A stretch of 64,000 nucleotides of DNA from CBDEFX01 sp965237635 (GCA_965237635.1 CBDEFX010000001.1:372001-436000), one strand, 5' to 3'. Counted from the first letter of the stretch, positions 16,830 to 26,516 are shown. The notes: generated from the letters alone by a model not told the origin. Made by a program: numbers and translations.

Positions 16830-17447
16830 ATGAGGACGGGACTGCGAGTCCTGATCGTCGGGGGCGTCGGCTTAGCGATTGTCGGGCTTATCGCGCTGAT
16901 GGGCTGGGGGCTCTCCAACAAGCGGCCTGTCACCGGACTGAGCGGCGTGACGCGGGTCCAGCTCCCGGCACCTGAGTTCACCCTGCCGCTATTCGACGGT
17001 GGGGAGGTCGTGCTGTCCGAGCTGGGCGGACGCCCGCTGGTGATCAACTTCTGGAATCCCGAGTGTTGGCCGTGCCGCGAGGAGGCCAGTGGACTGGAGC
17101 GGACGTGGCGGGCATATAAGGACACCGACGTGCTATTCGTCGGCCTGGAAACGCCGATCATTTTGAACTCGGAAGAGAGCGCCAAAGCATACCTGAGTGA
17201 GTTCGACGTCACATATCCGAACGGCCGAGATTCCGACGGCAGAATCACAGTGGAGTACGGAGTGATAGGCGTACCCATCACATTCTTCGTGAATAGATCG
17301 GGAATCGTCGAGCGAAGGTGGGTAGGCGCGATTCCCGAGGAGCGGCTGGTCGCATGGGTGGCCGAACTTGTCTCGGGCGCAGCGCCTTCAGGACAGGTCG
17401 AGGGAACAGACCCCGAGCGCTTTTTCACCGTGGACGGCGAGCCGTAG
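16830..17447 (+). CDS. TlpA/ResA-like membrane-tethered thioredoxin
   Basis: 205 residues. An N-terminal membrane anchor (residues 5-27) is followed by an AhpC/TSA-Redoxin-type fold facing outside. The redox motif is Cys79-Trp-Pro-Cys82 (NPECWPCREE), with a cis-Pro loop at GVIGVPITFF. This family reduces disulfides in exported proteins or apocytochromes. It starts 158 bp after the sortase and 30 bp before the ABC operon, so it may share function with export or envelope maturation. No signal peptidase site is evident; the helix probably stays. Confidence 0.85.
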   Translation: MRTGLRVLIVGGVGLAIVGLIALMGWGLSNKRPVTGLSGVTRVQLPAPEFTLPLFDGGEVVLSELGGRPLVINFWNPECWPCREEASGLERTWRAYKDTDVLFVGLETPIILNSEESAKAYLSEFDVTYPNGRDSDGRITVEYGVIGVPITFFVNRSGIVERRWVGAIPEERLVAWVAELVSGAAPSGQVEGTDPERFFTVDGEP

Positions 17448-17477
17448 CGGGCCGCCGGATGATGTACACTATGCTGG

Positions 17478-18380
17478 ATGCCGCCACTACTTGAAGCTAA
17501 GGGCCTGACGAAGCACTACGGGGCCACGGTCGCGCTGCACTCGGTCGATTTCCAGGTCGACGAGGGCATCACTGGCCTGCTCGGTCCCAACGGCGCCGGG
17601 AAGAGCACCGCCATCAAGCTGTTCCTGGGCCTCATCAAGCCCACCGTCGGCTCCGCCGAGGTGACTGGTATCAGGGCCGACGAGTCGCTCGAGGTCCGAG
17701 AGCGGCTTGGCTACATGCCCGAGCACGATTGCCTGCCCCCAGCCCTAATCGCGTCCGAGTTTCTCGCGCACATAGCCCAGGTCAGCGGGCTCCCACCTGC
17801 AGAGGCCCGGACTCGTGCCGCGGATACTCTACGGCACGTCGGTATCGAAGAGGAACGCTACCGGCATATCGGCGAATACTCCACAGGCATGAAGCAGAAA
17901 GTCAAGCTCGCCCAGGCCCTCGTCCACGACCCTATCATCGTGCTGCTCGACGAGCCGACCGCCGGACTCGACCCGGGGGCACGGGAAGAGATGCTAGGGC
18001 TGATCAGACGCACCGGTCGGGAATTCGGGATCAGCATCGTCCTGTCGTCGCACCTTATGGGAGATGTCGAGAGTACGTGCGACCGGGTCATCGTGCTGGA
18101 TGAAGGCCGCGTCACGCAGCAAGGAGAGGTCTCGCAGCTCACCAGGGAGACCGCGACGATCTTGATTGACGTGGACGAGAATCGAGACGAGCTCGTGTCG
18201 GCGCTCGAGCGGCGCGATATCCAGGCGACCATCGATGGACTATCTGTCGTCGTCGAGCTGGAGACCGAGGATCAGTACGACGCGATACGGGACGCCATCG
18301 TCGAGGCGGAGGCTCCTCTGCGGCGGCTCGCTCCCCAACGTCACCATTTGACCGAGATCTTCAGGAGCGACCCCGGATGA
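17478..18380 (+). CDS. ABC transporter ATP-binding protein (ABC-2 type exporter), pair 1
   Basis: 300 residues. Walker A GPNGAGKST (about 36-44), Q-loop region MPEHDCLPP, signature YSTGMKQKVKLAQAL, Walker B IIVLLDEPTAGLDP and the switch His in VLSSHL are all present. It energises export by the membrane protein encoded next, whose start overlaps its stop by 4 bp (translational coupling). The substrate is unknown; ABC-2 systems export drugs, polysaccharide or lipid. Confidence 0.92.
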   Translation: MPPLLEAKGLTKHYGATVALHSVDFQVDEGITGLLGPNGAGKSTAIKLFLGLIKPTVGSAEVTGIRADESLEVRERLGYMPEHDCLPPALIASEFLAHIAQVSGLPPAEARTRAADTLRHVGIEEERYRHIGEYSTGMKQKVKLAQALVHDPIIVLLDEPTAGLDPGAREEMLGLIRRTGREFGISIVLSSHLMGDVESTCDRVIVLDEGRVTQQGEVSQLTRETATILIDVDENRDELVSALERRDIQATIDGLSVVVELETEDQYDAIRDAIVEAEAPLRRLAPQRHHLTEIFRSDPG

Positions 18381-19621
18381 CCGAGTCCCGAGGCGAGCTA
18401 TTCGACCTGGGTTACCGGCACTACGAAGGGCCTCGCGAGGGGCGCATGCGGGCCCGAAAGGCCATGTTGACCAACGGTATACGCTCGGTCCTTGGCCTTG
18501 GCCGTGGCCTGCTGCCGAAGGTCTTCCCCGCGGTCCTCTTCATCATCGCCATGGCCCTTGCTCTGGTGATAGTCATTACCTCGTCTTTGGCGCCCGATCA
18601 GGATATTCTGGATGCGGCGGGCTACAATCAAGTCCTATCGTTCTTTCTTCTGCTCTTCGCGGCTGTGCTGGCGCCGGACCTCCTGTGCGCCGACCGCAGG
18701 GACAACGTCATCCACCTTTATCTTGTCCGTCCTCTCTCGCCGGCGGACTACATAGGAGCACGCTGGCTGTCGCTCTTCGCCCTCCTCGTCGGCATAGTGT
18801 ACGCAGGCCAGGTGGTAAGGTTCGCGGGGATAACCTTAGGGGCGGATCTGCCTCTAGACTATCTTCGCGACAACTGGCTGGACGTCCCGCGGTTTCTCGC
18901 CGGCGGGCTCGTTCTCGGGGTCTTCGCCACCACCGCCACGTTGGCGGTCTCAGGCTTCACAACCCGCCGAGCATACGCCACGGCGTTCATGATCGGGATT
19001 ATCTTCGTGTCGGTCCCGGTTGCGGAAATCCTGACAGATTGCGACCAGGGCGCCGTGATCCAGGGCCGCTATGAGGGTCTGGATGAACAGGGCAACTACA
19101 TCGTCACCGGCAACGAAGCCTTCTTCGACGAGGACGGGGACCTTGTTTCTCACGGCGGACCGCCTCCAGAGATCGTATTCAGCGACGAAGCGCCCAAGCC
19201 AGGCGAGGAAAGGCGAATCTTTTTCCCGGGATCAGGATTCGAGGAGCAGAGGCTCGCTCTCGTGGTGAACGACAGCACCGACGTCGAGCCCGGACTAGCT
19301 GTTGGAGATAGGGTTGTGGTCGAGTTTACTCCAAGGTCCGACGGCTCCTTGCTCGCGGAGAAAATAACTCGTTCCTCTACAGACCATGGACAACATCTAT
19401 GTGAGCCGCTTACAGGCGGCGCAGGAAAGTGGATTGCCCTGGTCGACCTGACCAGGACTCCGGTGGTAGTCAGCGACATGGTCTTCGGGAAAGAGAACGA
19501 GTCCTACGGGTACAGGCTGATTGCGGGTCTGCCGGACGTCGTCCCGGTCGCCTGGTATCTGCTGCTGATCGTCGGGCCCGGCGCCGCGCTCTGGTGGCGC
19601 TACCGGAGGATCGGAGCATGA
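18377..19621 (+). CDS. ABC-2 type permease, pair 1
   Basis: 414 residues with a basic N-terminus (LGYRHYEGPREGRMRARKAM), about six hydrophobic helices (for example VFPAVLFIIAMALALVIVIT and LSLFALLVGIVYAGQVVRFA), and a large acidic extracytoplasmic region between the last two helices (EGLDEQGNYIVTGNEAFFDE). This is an ABC-2 permease with an inserted loop of about 170 residues, longer than usual, which might bind the substrate. It overlaps both neighbours by 4 bp. Confidence 0.85.
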   Translation: MTESRGELFDLGYRHYEGPREGRMRARKAMLTNGIRSVLGLGRGLLPKVFPAVLFIIAMALALVIVITSSLAPDQDILDAAGYNQVLSFFLLLFAAVLAPDLLCADRRDNVIHLYLVRPLSPADYIGARWLSLFALLVGIVYAGQVVRFAGITLGADLPLDYLRDNWLDVPRFLAGGLVLGVFATTATLAVSGFTTRRAYATAFMIGIIFVSVPVAEILTDCDQGAVIQGRYEGLDEQGNYIVTGNEAFFDEDGDLVSHGGPPPEIVFSDEAPKPGEERRIFFPGSGFEEQRLALVVNDSTDVEPGLAVGDRVVVEFTPRSDGSLLAEKITRSSTDHGQHLCEPLTGGAGKWIALVDLTRTPVVVSDMVFGKENESYGYRLIAGLPDVVPVAWYLLLIVGPGAALWWRYRRIGA

Positions 19622-20562
19622 CTTCGCCGATGCCCGAGACACCCACGAAGCCCTCTATAGAGGTAAGGGCTTTATCAAAGTGGTTCGGCAGTGTGGTCGC
19701 GGTCAACGACGTATCACTTGAGGTATATCCAGGGATAACGGGACTGTTGGGGCCCAACGGCGCGGGAAAGACGAGCCTGCTCCACCTGGTCGCGGGCCTC
19801 GCGGTACCGTCGGACGGGGAGGTGGAGCTGCTCGGCGAGCGGGTCCGACAGAACCATCAGCTCTATCGCCGGGTCGGCATGATGTCAGAACATGAGGCGG
19901 TCTACTCCTTCTATACCGGACGCCGTTTCGTCGAGTTCGCAGCCGACCTGCACGGCCTCAATCCAACTGGGCCTGCCGTGGACCGGGCCATCGAGGCGGT
20001 CGGTCTTACGGAGGTCCAGGGACGGCACCTTGGCGGCTACTCACGCGGGATGAAGCAGAGGATGCGGCTGGCGGCAACGCTGGTGCACGACCCGGAGGTG
20101 TTGTTGCTCGACGAGCCCCTCAACGGCACCGATCCCCGCCAGCGCATTGAGTTCCATGACCTGATGCTACGCCTGTCAAGTGAGGGTCGCACGATCGTTA
20201 TCTCCTCCCACATACTGGAGGAGGTCGAGGCCCTGGCCGAGCGAATCCTGCTAATGGTCAGCGGGAAGCTGGCCGCGTCGGGGGACTATCGCGCCATACG
20301 TGCCAAGCTGGACGAACGGCCGTACACGGTCCGCGTCGTGACGGACTCACCGCGTTCGATGGCAGCCGGCTTGATGCATCTGGACGAGGTCGACTCTGTC
20401 ACAGTGGACTCCGATGGCTCCCTGTCGGTCCTGAGCCGCAACATTAGTGTCCTGCAGATGTCGGTCCCGCGCCTGGCCAAGGAGCAGGGGACCCGCCTTC
20501 TGAGAGTGGAGCCGATGGACGAGTCCCTCGAGAGCGTCTTTAGCTACGTGGTGGAGCGATAG
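19618..20562 (+). CDS. ABC transporter ATP-binding protein, pair 2
   Basis: 314 residues from the ATG at 19618 in the ATGA overlap with the permease stop; the longer frame upstream is a shadow. Walker A GPNGAGKTS, signature YSRGMKQRMRLAATL, Walker B VLLLDEPLNGTDP and ISSHI are present. The D-loop reads NGTDP rather than the usual AGLDP, a mild oddity. It is the second ATPase of the same four-gene export operon. Confidence 0.92.
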   Translation: MTSPMPETPTKPSIEVRALSKWFGSVVAVNDVSLEVYPGITGLLGPNGAGKTSLLHLVAGLAVPSDGEVELLGERVRQNHQLYRRVGMMSEHEAVYSFYTGRRFVEFAADLHGLNPTGPAVDRAIEAVGLTEVQGRHLGGYSRGMKQRMRLAATLVHDPEVLLLDEPLNGTDPRQRIEFHDLMLRLSSEGRTIVISSHILEEVEALAERILLMVSGKLAASGDYRAIRAKLDERPYTVRVVTDSPRSMAAGLMHLDEVDSVTVDSDGSLSVLSRNISVLQMSVPRLAKEQGTRLLRVEPMDESLESVFSYVVER

Positions 20563-21291
20563 ATGGGGCCGATATTCAGGCTTTCACTGCACCAGCTCAC
20601 CGGAAAGTGGCGACTGTTTCTCATAGTGTCGCTTGGTGGGCTGCCCGTCGTCATCGTGGCAATCATTCGGCTGGTCGCCGGTGAGAGTCCGGAGATCGGC
20701 AGCGATGGGGAGTTCGCGGACGTCTTTTTTGACGGCCTGTTCGTCGGAGCCATTATGCCGGTCGTCGCGATGGCCCTGGCGACCGCAGCGTTCGGCAACG
20801 AGATAGAGGACCGGACGCTAAGCTACCTGGTGCTGAAGCCGGTTTCCAGGATACTTATAGCTCTGCCAAAGCTGCTGGCATCGGTCGCAATCGGCGGTCC
20901 CCTTGTCGTCGCCAGTGGGGTGGCCTCGACGCTTTTGGCCTCCGGAGATGCAAAGGCCGCGACCGCCGTAGGCGTTGCACTGCTCGTCGGCGTAGTCGCC
21001 TATTCAGCTATATTCACCTGGGCAGGCCTCGTCACGCGGAGCGCTCTCGGCTTCGCACTCCTTTACGTATTCGTTTGGGAAGGACTCCTCAGTACCTTCC
21101 TAAGTGGCGTTCGTTACCTGAGCGTACGAGGCTATTCTCTGGCCATCATCCATGGCATCGACAAGGAAGGCTTCGAGGGGTTCGACGGGAGAGTAATCGA
21201 GTTCCCAGCGGCGATCGGCGGAGCCATCATCGTAACCGCCGCATTCTTCGCGCTGACGATATTCCGCCTGCGGCGAATGGACGTGCCGTAG
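20563..21291 (+). CDS. ABC-2 type permease, pair 2
   Basis: 242 residues beginning directly after the stop of the ATPase gene, so the two are translationally coupled. Six predicted helices, such as LFLIVSLGGLPVVIVAIIRL, LFVGAIMPVVAMALATAAFG and FPAAIGGAIIVTAAFFALTI, fit the NosY/ABC-2 fold. EDRTLSYLVLKPVSR is the typical loop after the second helix. It closes the operon; a repeat-rich spacer and IS481 follow. Confidence 0.85.
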   Translation: MGPIFRLSLHQLTGKWRLFLIVSLGGLPVVIVAIIRLVAGESPEIGSDGEFADVFFDGLFVGAIMPVVAMALATAAFGNEIEDRTLSYLVLKPVSRILIALPKLLASVAIGGPLVVASGVASTLLASGDAKAATAVGVALLVGVVAYSAIFTWAGLVTRSALGFALLYVFVWEGLLSTFLSGVRYLSVRGYSLAIIHGIDKEGFEGFDGRVIEFPAAIGGAIIVTAAFFALTIFRLRRMDVP

Positions 21292-22089
21292 CGACGGGAC
21301 TCTCACCCGTTAGACTTCGATCAGGGCAGGCTATCAGTCCTCTCTCGTCAAAGGGGGCTTTGCACAAAACCCACTCAACTACAAGGTTATCCCCAAGGGG
21401 GTTTCCAAAGGGGGCGATGCCCCCTTGGCGGGTGTATGGACCGGACACATGGTGGACGGGTGTTCGGAGACATGGTGGACACATTTGAGTATGTTAGGCA
21501 TCGTGCCTGAGGTCAAGCTGGGCGATTTGATGAGTAGCGAAGAAGACGTTCCAGACTCCATCGTCAGTTGTCGGCCGAATAGCCACTGGCATGCCCTTGA
21601 AGGCCTTAGGCACCTTGAAGATACGGCCAAACAACTGGAGCCTACCTTTGTCGTGAACACGGCGTACCAGGTCAGTTGGTTCGTATTCCAAGGGTGGAAG
21701 GATCTCGGGAAACAGTCTTTGGCTCACTTGGTACTTGGTGGCCGGAGTAGCAAGGTCAAGGGCGTCATGGGGCCGCTCCAAGTTGTAGATGTCCCGCCAC
21801 AGGTCGAAGGCTCTCTGGCAGTGCGCCAGATCAGTGAAGCTGCTCCCCTGCAGCACTTCAACGGTCATGGTTCGGTGGAAGCGCTCATCTTTTCCCTGTG
21901 TCTGAGGGTGATAAGGGCGTCCATGACTGACTCCGATGCCCAACCTCAGCAGCCAGACTGTAAAAGTGTGTAGGGGTGGTCTTGGTCATGGCCCCACGGG
22001 GAGCCATTGTCCATCAACATTGTGTTGGGCAGGCCGTAGCGCCGGAAGGTAGCCGTCAGGCGCTGTTGCACCATCTCTCCCTGCTCGTT

Positions 22090-23457
22090 GAGGTATCCTC
22101 AAAAAGTGTGTAAACGGTCAGGCGGTGTACCCTCTCTCTGAACAACACGGGCTCAAGGCCCAAGAGAGGAGATACACCGCCTATGGGAAAGAGAAGCACT
22201 AGGAGCAGGTCGGAGTCAAGGCCGGAGTGGGAGCAGTTGGAGGATTGGGTGCGAGGCCATGTCCAGCGGCTGATCCAGGAGTTGCTGGAGGAAGAGGTGA
22301 CGGAGTTTCTAGGAAGGGCGAAGTCGGCCCGCAGGTCTGAGTCGGACAACGAGAGAGGCTATAGGAACGGATACGGCAAACCCCGAAGGCTTACGCTGAG
22401 TTCGGGAACGGTACAGCTGAGGAGGCCGCGAGTCCGCAACACCGAAGAGGAGTTCGAGAGCCGGCTGCTGCCGCTGTTCGTCAACAGGACCAGGAAGGTT
22501 GCTGAGTTGATCCCCCAGTTGTACCTACATGGCCTTTCCGAAGGTGACTTCGACCTGGCGGTGCGGGGACTGCTGGGAGAAGAGGCACCGATATCGGCGA
22601 GCACGGTAGCCCGGTTGAAGGATAAGTGGAACGATGAGCTTGCCCAATGGCGCGCTAGGCCCCTGGATGACCTGGAAGTGGTGTACATGTGGGTGGATGG
22701 AGTCTACGTCAAGGCCGGTCTTGAGCGGGAGAAGGCGGCGATCCTGGTGGTGATGGCGGCCCTGAGCGACGGAAGGAAGGTGGTGGTGAGCGCGATTCCC
22801 GGATACAGGGAGTCCATAGAGAGCTGGTCCGATGTGCTCAGGGACATGAGGCGCCGCGGGCTGGAGTGCCCAAGACTGGTAATTGGAGACGGACATCTGG
22901 GCATCTGGGGAGCTCTGCGCAACGTCTATCCTCAGGCGGCCGAGCAACGCTGCTGGAACCACAAGATCCTAAACGTGCTCGCCAAGCTTCCAAAGCGACA
23001 ACAGGACCAGGCCAAGCTCATGCTGCGTACTATCCCCTACGCGCCGACTCGGACAGAGGCTGAGCGGCTCAGGACGGTGTTCACCAGGTGGTGCGGCGAC
23101 CATTCCTACGAGGCGGCCTCAGAGGCCTTGGAGCGGGACTGGGACCGCATGGTCACCTTCTATGACTTCCCAAAGGAGCACTGGGGGCACCTTCGCACGA
23201 CGAACCCGGTAGAATCACCCTTCGCGGCCCTCAGGCTTCGGACCGATGCCGCCAAGCGCTACAAGAGGGTCGATCGGGCGATAGCGGTGATCTGGAAAAT
23301 GTTGATGGTCGCCGAACAGCGCTTCAGGCGTCTGAAGGCCCCTGAGTTGATCGAAGACGTCTATCTCGGTGCACAGTATGCGGATGGAATCGCCATTGAA
23401 TCAACGGCTGAGAAGGTCGCCGCCTGATGTCGTTTACACACCTATTGACGTAACCTC
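22090..23457 (+). mobile_element. IS256-family insertion sequence, copy 1 (8-bp target duplication)
   Basis: 1,368 bp with ends GAGGTATCCTCAAAAAGTGT and, inverted, GAGGTTACGTCAATAGGTGT. It is flanked by TGCTCGTT on both sides (8 bp), as expected for IS256. It is nested in the IS481 transposase gene. Confidence 0.93.
22183..23427 (+). CDS. IS256-family (Mutator-type) transposase
   Basis: 414 residues. The Mutator-type DDE core has YMWVDGVYVKAGLE (first D), LVIGDGHLGIWGAL (second D) and NPVESPFAALRLRT (E). The N-terminal LIQELLEEEVTEFLG and RGYRNGYGKPRRL are typical of the family. The frame is full and identical to that of copy 2, so it is probably functional. The ATG follows AGAGGAGATACACC. 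Confidence 0.95.
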   Translation: MGKRSTRSRSESRPEWEQLEDWVRGHVQRLIQELLEEEVTEFLGRAKSARRSESDNERGYRNGYGKPRRLTLSSGTVQLRRPRVRNTEEEFESRLLPLFVNRTRKVAELIPQLYLHGLSEGDFDLAVRGLLGEEAPISASTVARLKDKWNDELAQWRARPLDDLEVVYMWVDGVYVKAGLEREKAAILVVMAALSDGRKVVVSAIPGYRESIESWSDVLRDMRRRGLECPRLVIGDGHLGIWGALRNVYPQAAEQRCWNHKILNVLAKLPKRQQDQAKLMLRTIPYAPTRTEAERLRTVFTRWCGDHSYEAASEALERDWDRMVTFYDFPKEHWGHLRTTNPVESPFAALRLRTDAAKRYKRVDRAIAVIWKMLMVAEQRFRRLKAPELIEDVYLGAQYADGIAIESTAEKVAA

Positions 23458-24097
23458 TGCTCGTTACCGCAGGCCTGCAGCCCCAAGGCAAACCGAGAGT
23501 GATCGTCCAGAACAGTCAGAGGGTGGCAGCGTCCTCGGGTAAGGGGGAAGTGGCCTTTGAAATCCATCTGCCACAGGTCGTTGGGTGCCTGGTGTTCAAA
23601 TCGCTGCCAGGAACGGTGCTCGGGCCCCTCGGCGGGGTCAATGCGGCCATGACGACGCAAGATCGCCGTGATAGTACTGGGGGCCGGCATGTCCGCCTCA
23701 AACACATCCCTGCGCTCCAAAAGCCACCGTCGCAGCTTACGAGCTCCCCAGGCCGGATGGGCCGCACGGGCAGACAGCACCGCCTGCTCAACCTGCGATG
23801 GGGTACGTGCAGACGAGTAGTGAGGCCGCCGCGGCAGCTCGACCAGGCCTGCCTCGCTCCCTTCACGGAAACGCCCAAGCCACTTGTATCCAGTCGTAGG
23901 GCTGATCCCGAAGCGACGGCAAAGGCCCCTTTTGTTGGTGCCTTCAGCCTGCGCCAACTCCACGAACTCTCTCCTCTGAGACATAACGGACATCTCCTTC
24001 CATGGCATGACCACCTCCTTGTAATGAAGTCATGCCTATTATGGTGTCCACCATGTCCCCGAACATGTGTAAACTATGTCCCCGGTCTATACACGGG

Positions 24098-24508
24098 GGT
24101 CTGGGGGGAACCCCCAGCAAAACAACGATCAGGGAAGGTTGCACACAATGACAACCAACCGGCTAGTTCTTACCCTGACTGTTAGACTGCCCACCCCGCG
24201 AAGGCGTTCCGCAGCGCCTGGCTAGCTCAATAGGAGCGAACGTCTGGGTTGCACTTCAAACCAGCGGAGCGCAGGCAACCCCCCCGGCCGGTCGTCGACC
24301 GCGTCGCGTTGGCAATCGGCCGCGTTCGCCTGGACCCAATCAACACGACGGGTGGTGAAATGCGTACACGTCGTCGTGACGAAGTGTACACAATCGCACC
24401 ATTTCGAGTCACTCTGGAGAGGGCATTCACTTAGCTTTGTGAAGAGGGTTCTCCGGCGGGCGAATCGACCAGGAACTACTACGTTGATAGTAGAAAGTCA
24501 GCGGTAAT
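24098..24508. other. intergenic, no gene seen
   Basis: About 410 bp between IS481 and the IS3 element. It begins with CTGGGG/CCCCAG hairpin sequence; otherwise only short frames with poor composition appear on either strand. Nothing recognisable. Confidence 0.45.
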
Positions 24509-26091
24509 TGGACACATTGCGGGGTGAAAAGACCCGAGAGTGAGGAGGCGGCGTGAGCTCTGTTGTCAATCAGCAAGAGTGGGACAGATCGGGACCCGAG
24601 AAGATTATTGTTATGAAGAGCCGTAGGCGAGCTCCCTAAGGGCCCTGTTGTAGCGTCTTCGCCACTCTATAGTCTGGACCTGCACCTACTTTCTGCGCTG
24701 ATCTGGTCCCGCCTCCCTATTGAGCACGTCGGCGGGTGTTACGTTGCCCAGCGCCTTGTGGTAGCGCCTGTAGTTGTAGTAGGCGACTAGTTGTAGTAGG
24801 CGACGAAGGCAGTAAGAGCCGCCTCAAGGTCAGAGGGCACCTCATATGGGACCTGGTTGACGTCCCTCTTGACGGTCTGGTGATAGCGTTCCAGCTTATC
24901 GTTGGTCTGGGGGTGGAAGGGGGTGGCCAGGATGTGCCTTATGCCCACCAAGTCCAGGTAGTCCGTGAAGGCCCGAGAGACGTAGCCAGAGCTGTTGTCG
25001 CTCAGCAGCCTGGTCCTGTCTGCCACCGGGACCTCGGTCATGCCGGTCTTGTCCGCAGCATCCTGGACCACCTCGATGAGGGAATCGGCCGTCATGTCCC
25101 GCTGCAGCTTGTGGCCAATATGAAGCGTGAGTAGTCGTCCATCACCGTGACCAAGTAGTAGTAGCCCCAGCTGATGACCTTGAAGTAGGAAGCGTCGGTC
25201 GCCCACATCTGATGTGGACCGGTAGTCTTGCGGTGGTACTCTTTGCCGGTCTTGAGTTTCATCTCGAGTGACTTGACCAGCCCCTCCTTGCGCAGGATGC
25301 GGTAGACCCTGGACTCGGAGACTGAGAAGCTCTTGTTGTCGGTGATCCACTCAACCAGTTGGCGGCAGCTCAGCTCGGGTGACTGCCTGGCTGCCGTCAG
25401 GACGGCCTGCTCCTCTTGGGGGCTCAGGCGGTTCCAGGGTGTTCGGCTACCTCCTGGCCAGTCATCAAGCCGCGGCCACCGGCGCCATCGATAGTAGTGC
25501 TCTCCGGAACCCCCAGTTCCCTGAGCACCTGGAGTGTGGGCAGCCTGGATGAAGCTACACTGGCCAGGATCGTCGCCCTTCTGAGCGACGCTCATCCGCT
25601 GGTACCGCCGCCGTCCTGCGGCATTGGGATGGCCGCTTTTTTGAGACGGTAAGCATCCAGGGACATGTCGGCCACCAGTTGCTTGAGCTCGTCGTTCTCT
25701 CGCCTGAGCCGCTGTACCTCCTGGCGGGTTGCGTCACGCACCGTCTCACGGGTAAGCCTCTCTTTGCCAGCCTCCATGAACTCCTTGGTCCACGCGCAAA
25801 AGGAGTGGGGTTTGATCCCCTCCCGCTGGCACAGGTCATTCACAGTGACCTCAAGCCGGAATCCCTCCAAGACGATACGGATCTTCTCTTCAGGGTGTAT
25901 CTACGTCGCGTTGCCGCCTTCACCGTGCGGACGAAAGACCTGGTCTCCCCCGAAGGCTGATCGGCGGCCTCGCCCTTGCTGACATCTGACTGGGACATCT
26001 CTGCTCCTTTCAAGAGGTACTCTACCGTCATCTCAGGAGCTCACACCACTGTCAGCGTCTCGGGTTTCCCACCCCTCCAATGTGATGCTCC
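24509..26091 (-). mobile_element. IS3-family insertion sequence, decayed (ends approximate)
   Basis: Orientation is minus. The ends were placed by an imperfect inverted repeat: CACATTGCGGGGTGAAAAGA at the left and CACATTGGAGGGGTGGGAAA read inward from the right. It contains orfA- and orfB-type frames, each broken. No flanking duplication was found. Confidence 0.6.
24740..26031 (-). pseudogene. IS3-family transposase OrfA/OrfB remnants, with frameshifts and a 17-bp tandem duplication
   Basis: OrfA (26031-25592) shows PEEKIRIVLEGFRLEVTVND and a leucine zipper (RLRRENDELKQLVADMSL); it changes frame at a C run between ATRRRYT and PEEK. OrfB (25595-24740) has the integrase core: QMWATDASYFKVI, RLLSDNSSGYVSRAF and HPQTNDKLERYHQT supply D, D and E. 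OrfB has a second frameshift (GCCAC where GCCCAC would continue ILAHKLQRDM). Near its end a 17-bp unit (TAGTTGTAGTAGGCGAC on the plus strand, 24775-24808) is tandemly doubled, creating a stop after AFVAYYN. At least three lesions make it inactive. Confidence 0.8.
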
Positions 26092-26099
26092 TATAGATG

Positions 26100-26345
26100 T
26101 CAAGCGGCTGCTGGTAGAGCCAGGTTCTTGCGTCCGATCTCATGCAAGATGGCGAAGATCTGACGAGCGACGTAGCGTTTGAGGCAGCGGATGACCTCGG
26201 ACTTTGTCATCCCCTCCATCGTGCGACGCCGCATATACTCCCTCGACTGCTCATCGTAGCGGAGTCGGGCAAGGACAACGCGATAGAGAGCGGCATTGGC
26301 TCGTCGATCACCTCCGCGATTGAGTCGGTGGCGGTCGGTCTTGCC
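26100..26345 (-). mobile_element. IS110-family transposase C-terminal remnant
   Basis: About 80 codons ending at 26100 read DRHRLNRGGDRRANAALYRV, then REYMRRRTMEGMTKSEVIRC, LKRYVARQIFAIL. This is the conserved C-terminal Transposase_20 region of IS110. Everything upstream is replaced by an IS1380 fragment at about 26,345, so it is a stub. Confidence 0.75.
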
Positions 26346-26501
26346 TGAAGAGGCAGGAACCGCCGCCGGAGGGTCTTGGTGGTGGCTATCCGCTCTCCCA
26401 GACCGATCCGCGCCGTCCAGCGGGCCAGGTTGTGGGCCATCGTCTGGACGGCCAGCCAGGCGCCGTTGGCGGCGAAGCGGCCCGAGGGGAGATGGTTCAG
26501 C
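26345..26501 (-). mobile_element. IS1380 transposase fragment fused to the IS110 stub
   Basis: About 52 codons match the intact IS1380 transposase from LNHLPSGRFAANGAWLAVQT to TLRRRF almost exactly. On one side it joins the IS110 remnant, on the other a short unknown stretch before the MITE. High identity to the intact copies suggests a recent rearrangement rather than an ancient stub. Confidence 0.85.
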
Positions 26502-26516
26502 ACTAACCGCAATCTT

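Larger units (their letters stand above)
21494..24014 (-). pseudogene. IS481-family transposase, interrupted and frameshifted
   Basis: The 5' part (24014-23458) has the helix-turn-helix region (NKRGLCRRFGISPTTGYKWL) and the first catalytic Asp (NDLWQMDFKGHF). The 3' part (22089-21494) has the second Asp (TMLMDNGSPWGH) and the Glu (QGKDERFHRTM). IS256 copy 1 separates them after LGLQACGNEQ. Even with IS256 removed, a four-T run at about 21,965 would have to be five T to keep frame (PYTLFTVWLLRLG). So the gene was hit twice and is dead. Confidence 0.85.
21433..24093 (-). mobile_element. IS481-family insertion sequence, split by IS256 copy 1
   Basis: Ends TGTATGGACCGG... and ...CCGGTCTATACA share about 50 bp of imperfect inverted repeat with repeated GGACACATGGTGGAC-like blocks. 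Direct CGGG flanks (21429-21432 and 24094-24097) give a 4-bp duplication. Without the nested IS256 and its duplicated 8 bp it is about 1,285 bp. The transposase gene is on the minus strand. Confidence 0.8.

Noticed and set aside
24227..24430. Short frames between IS481 and IS3 as possible genes
   Set aside because: Under 70 codons, Arg/Ser-rich composition on both strands, no ribosome sites and no recognisable motif.
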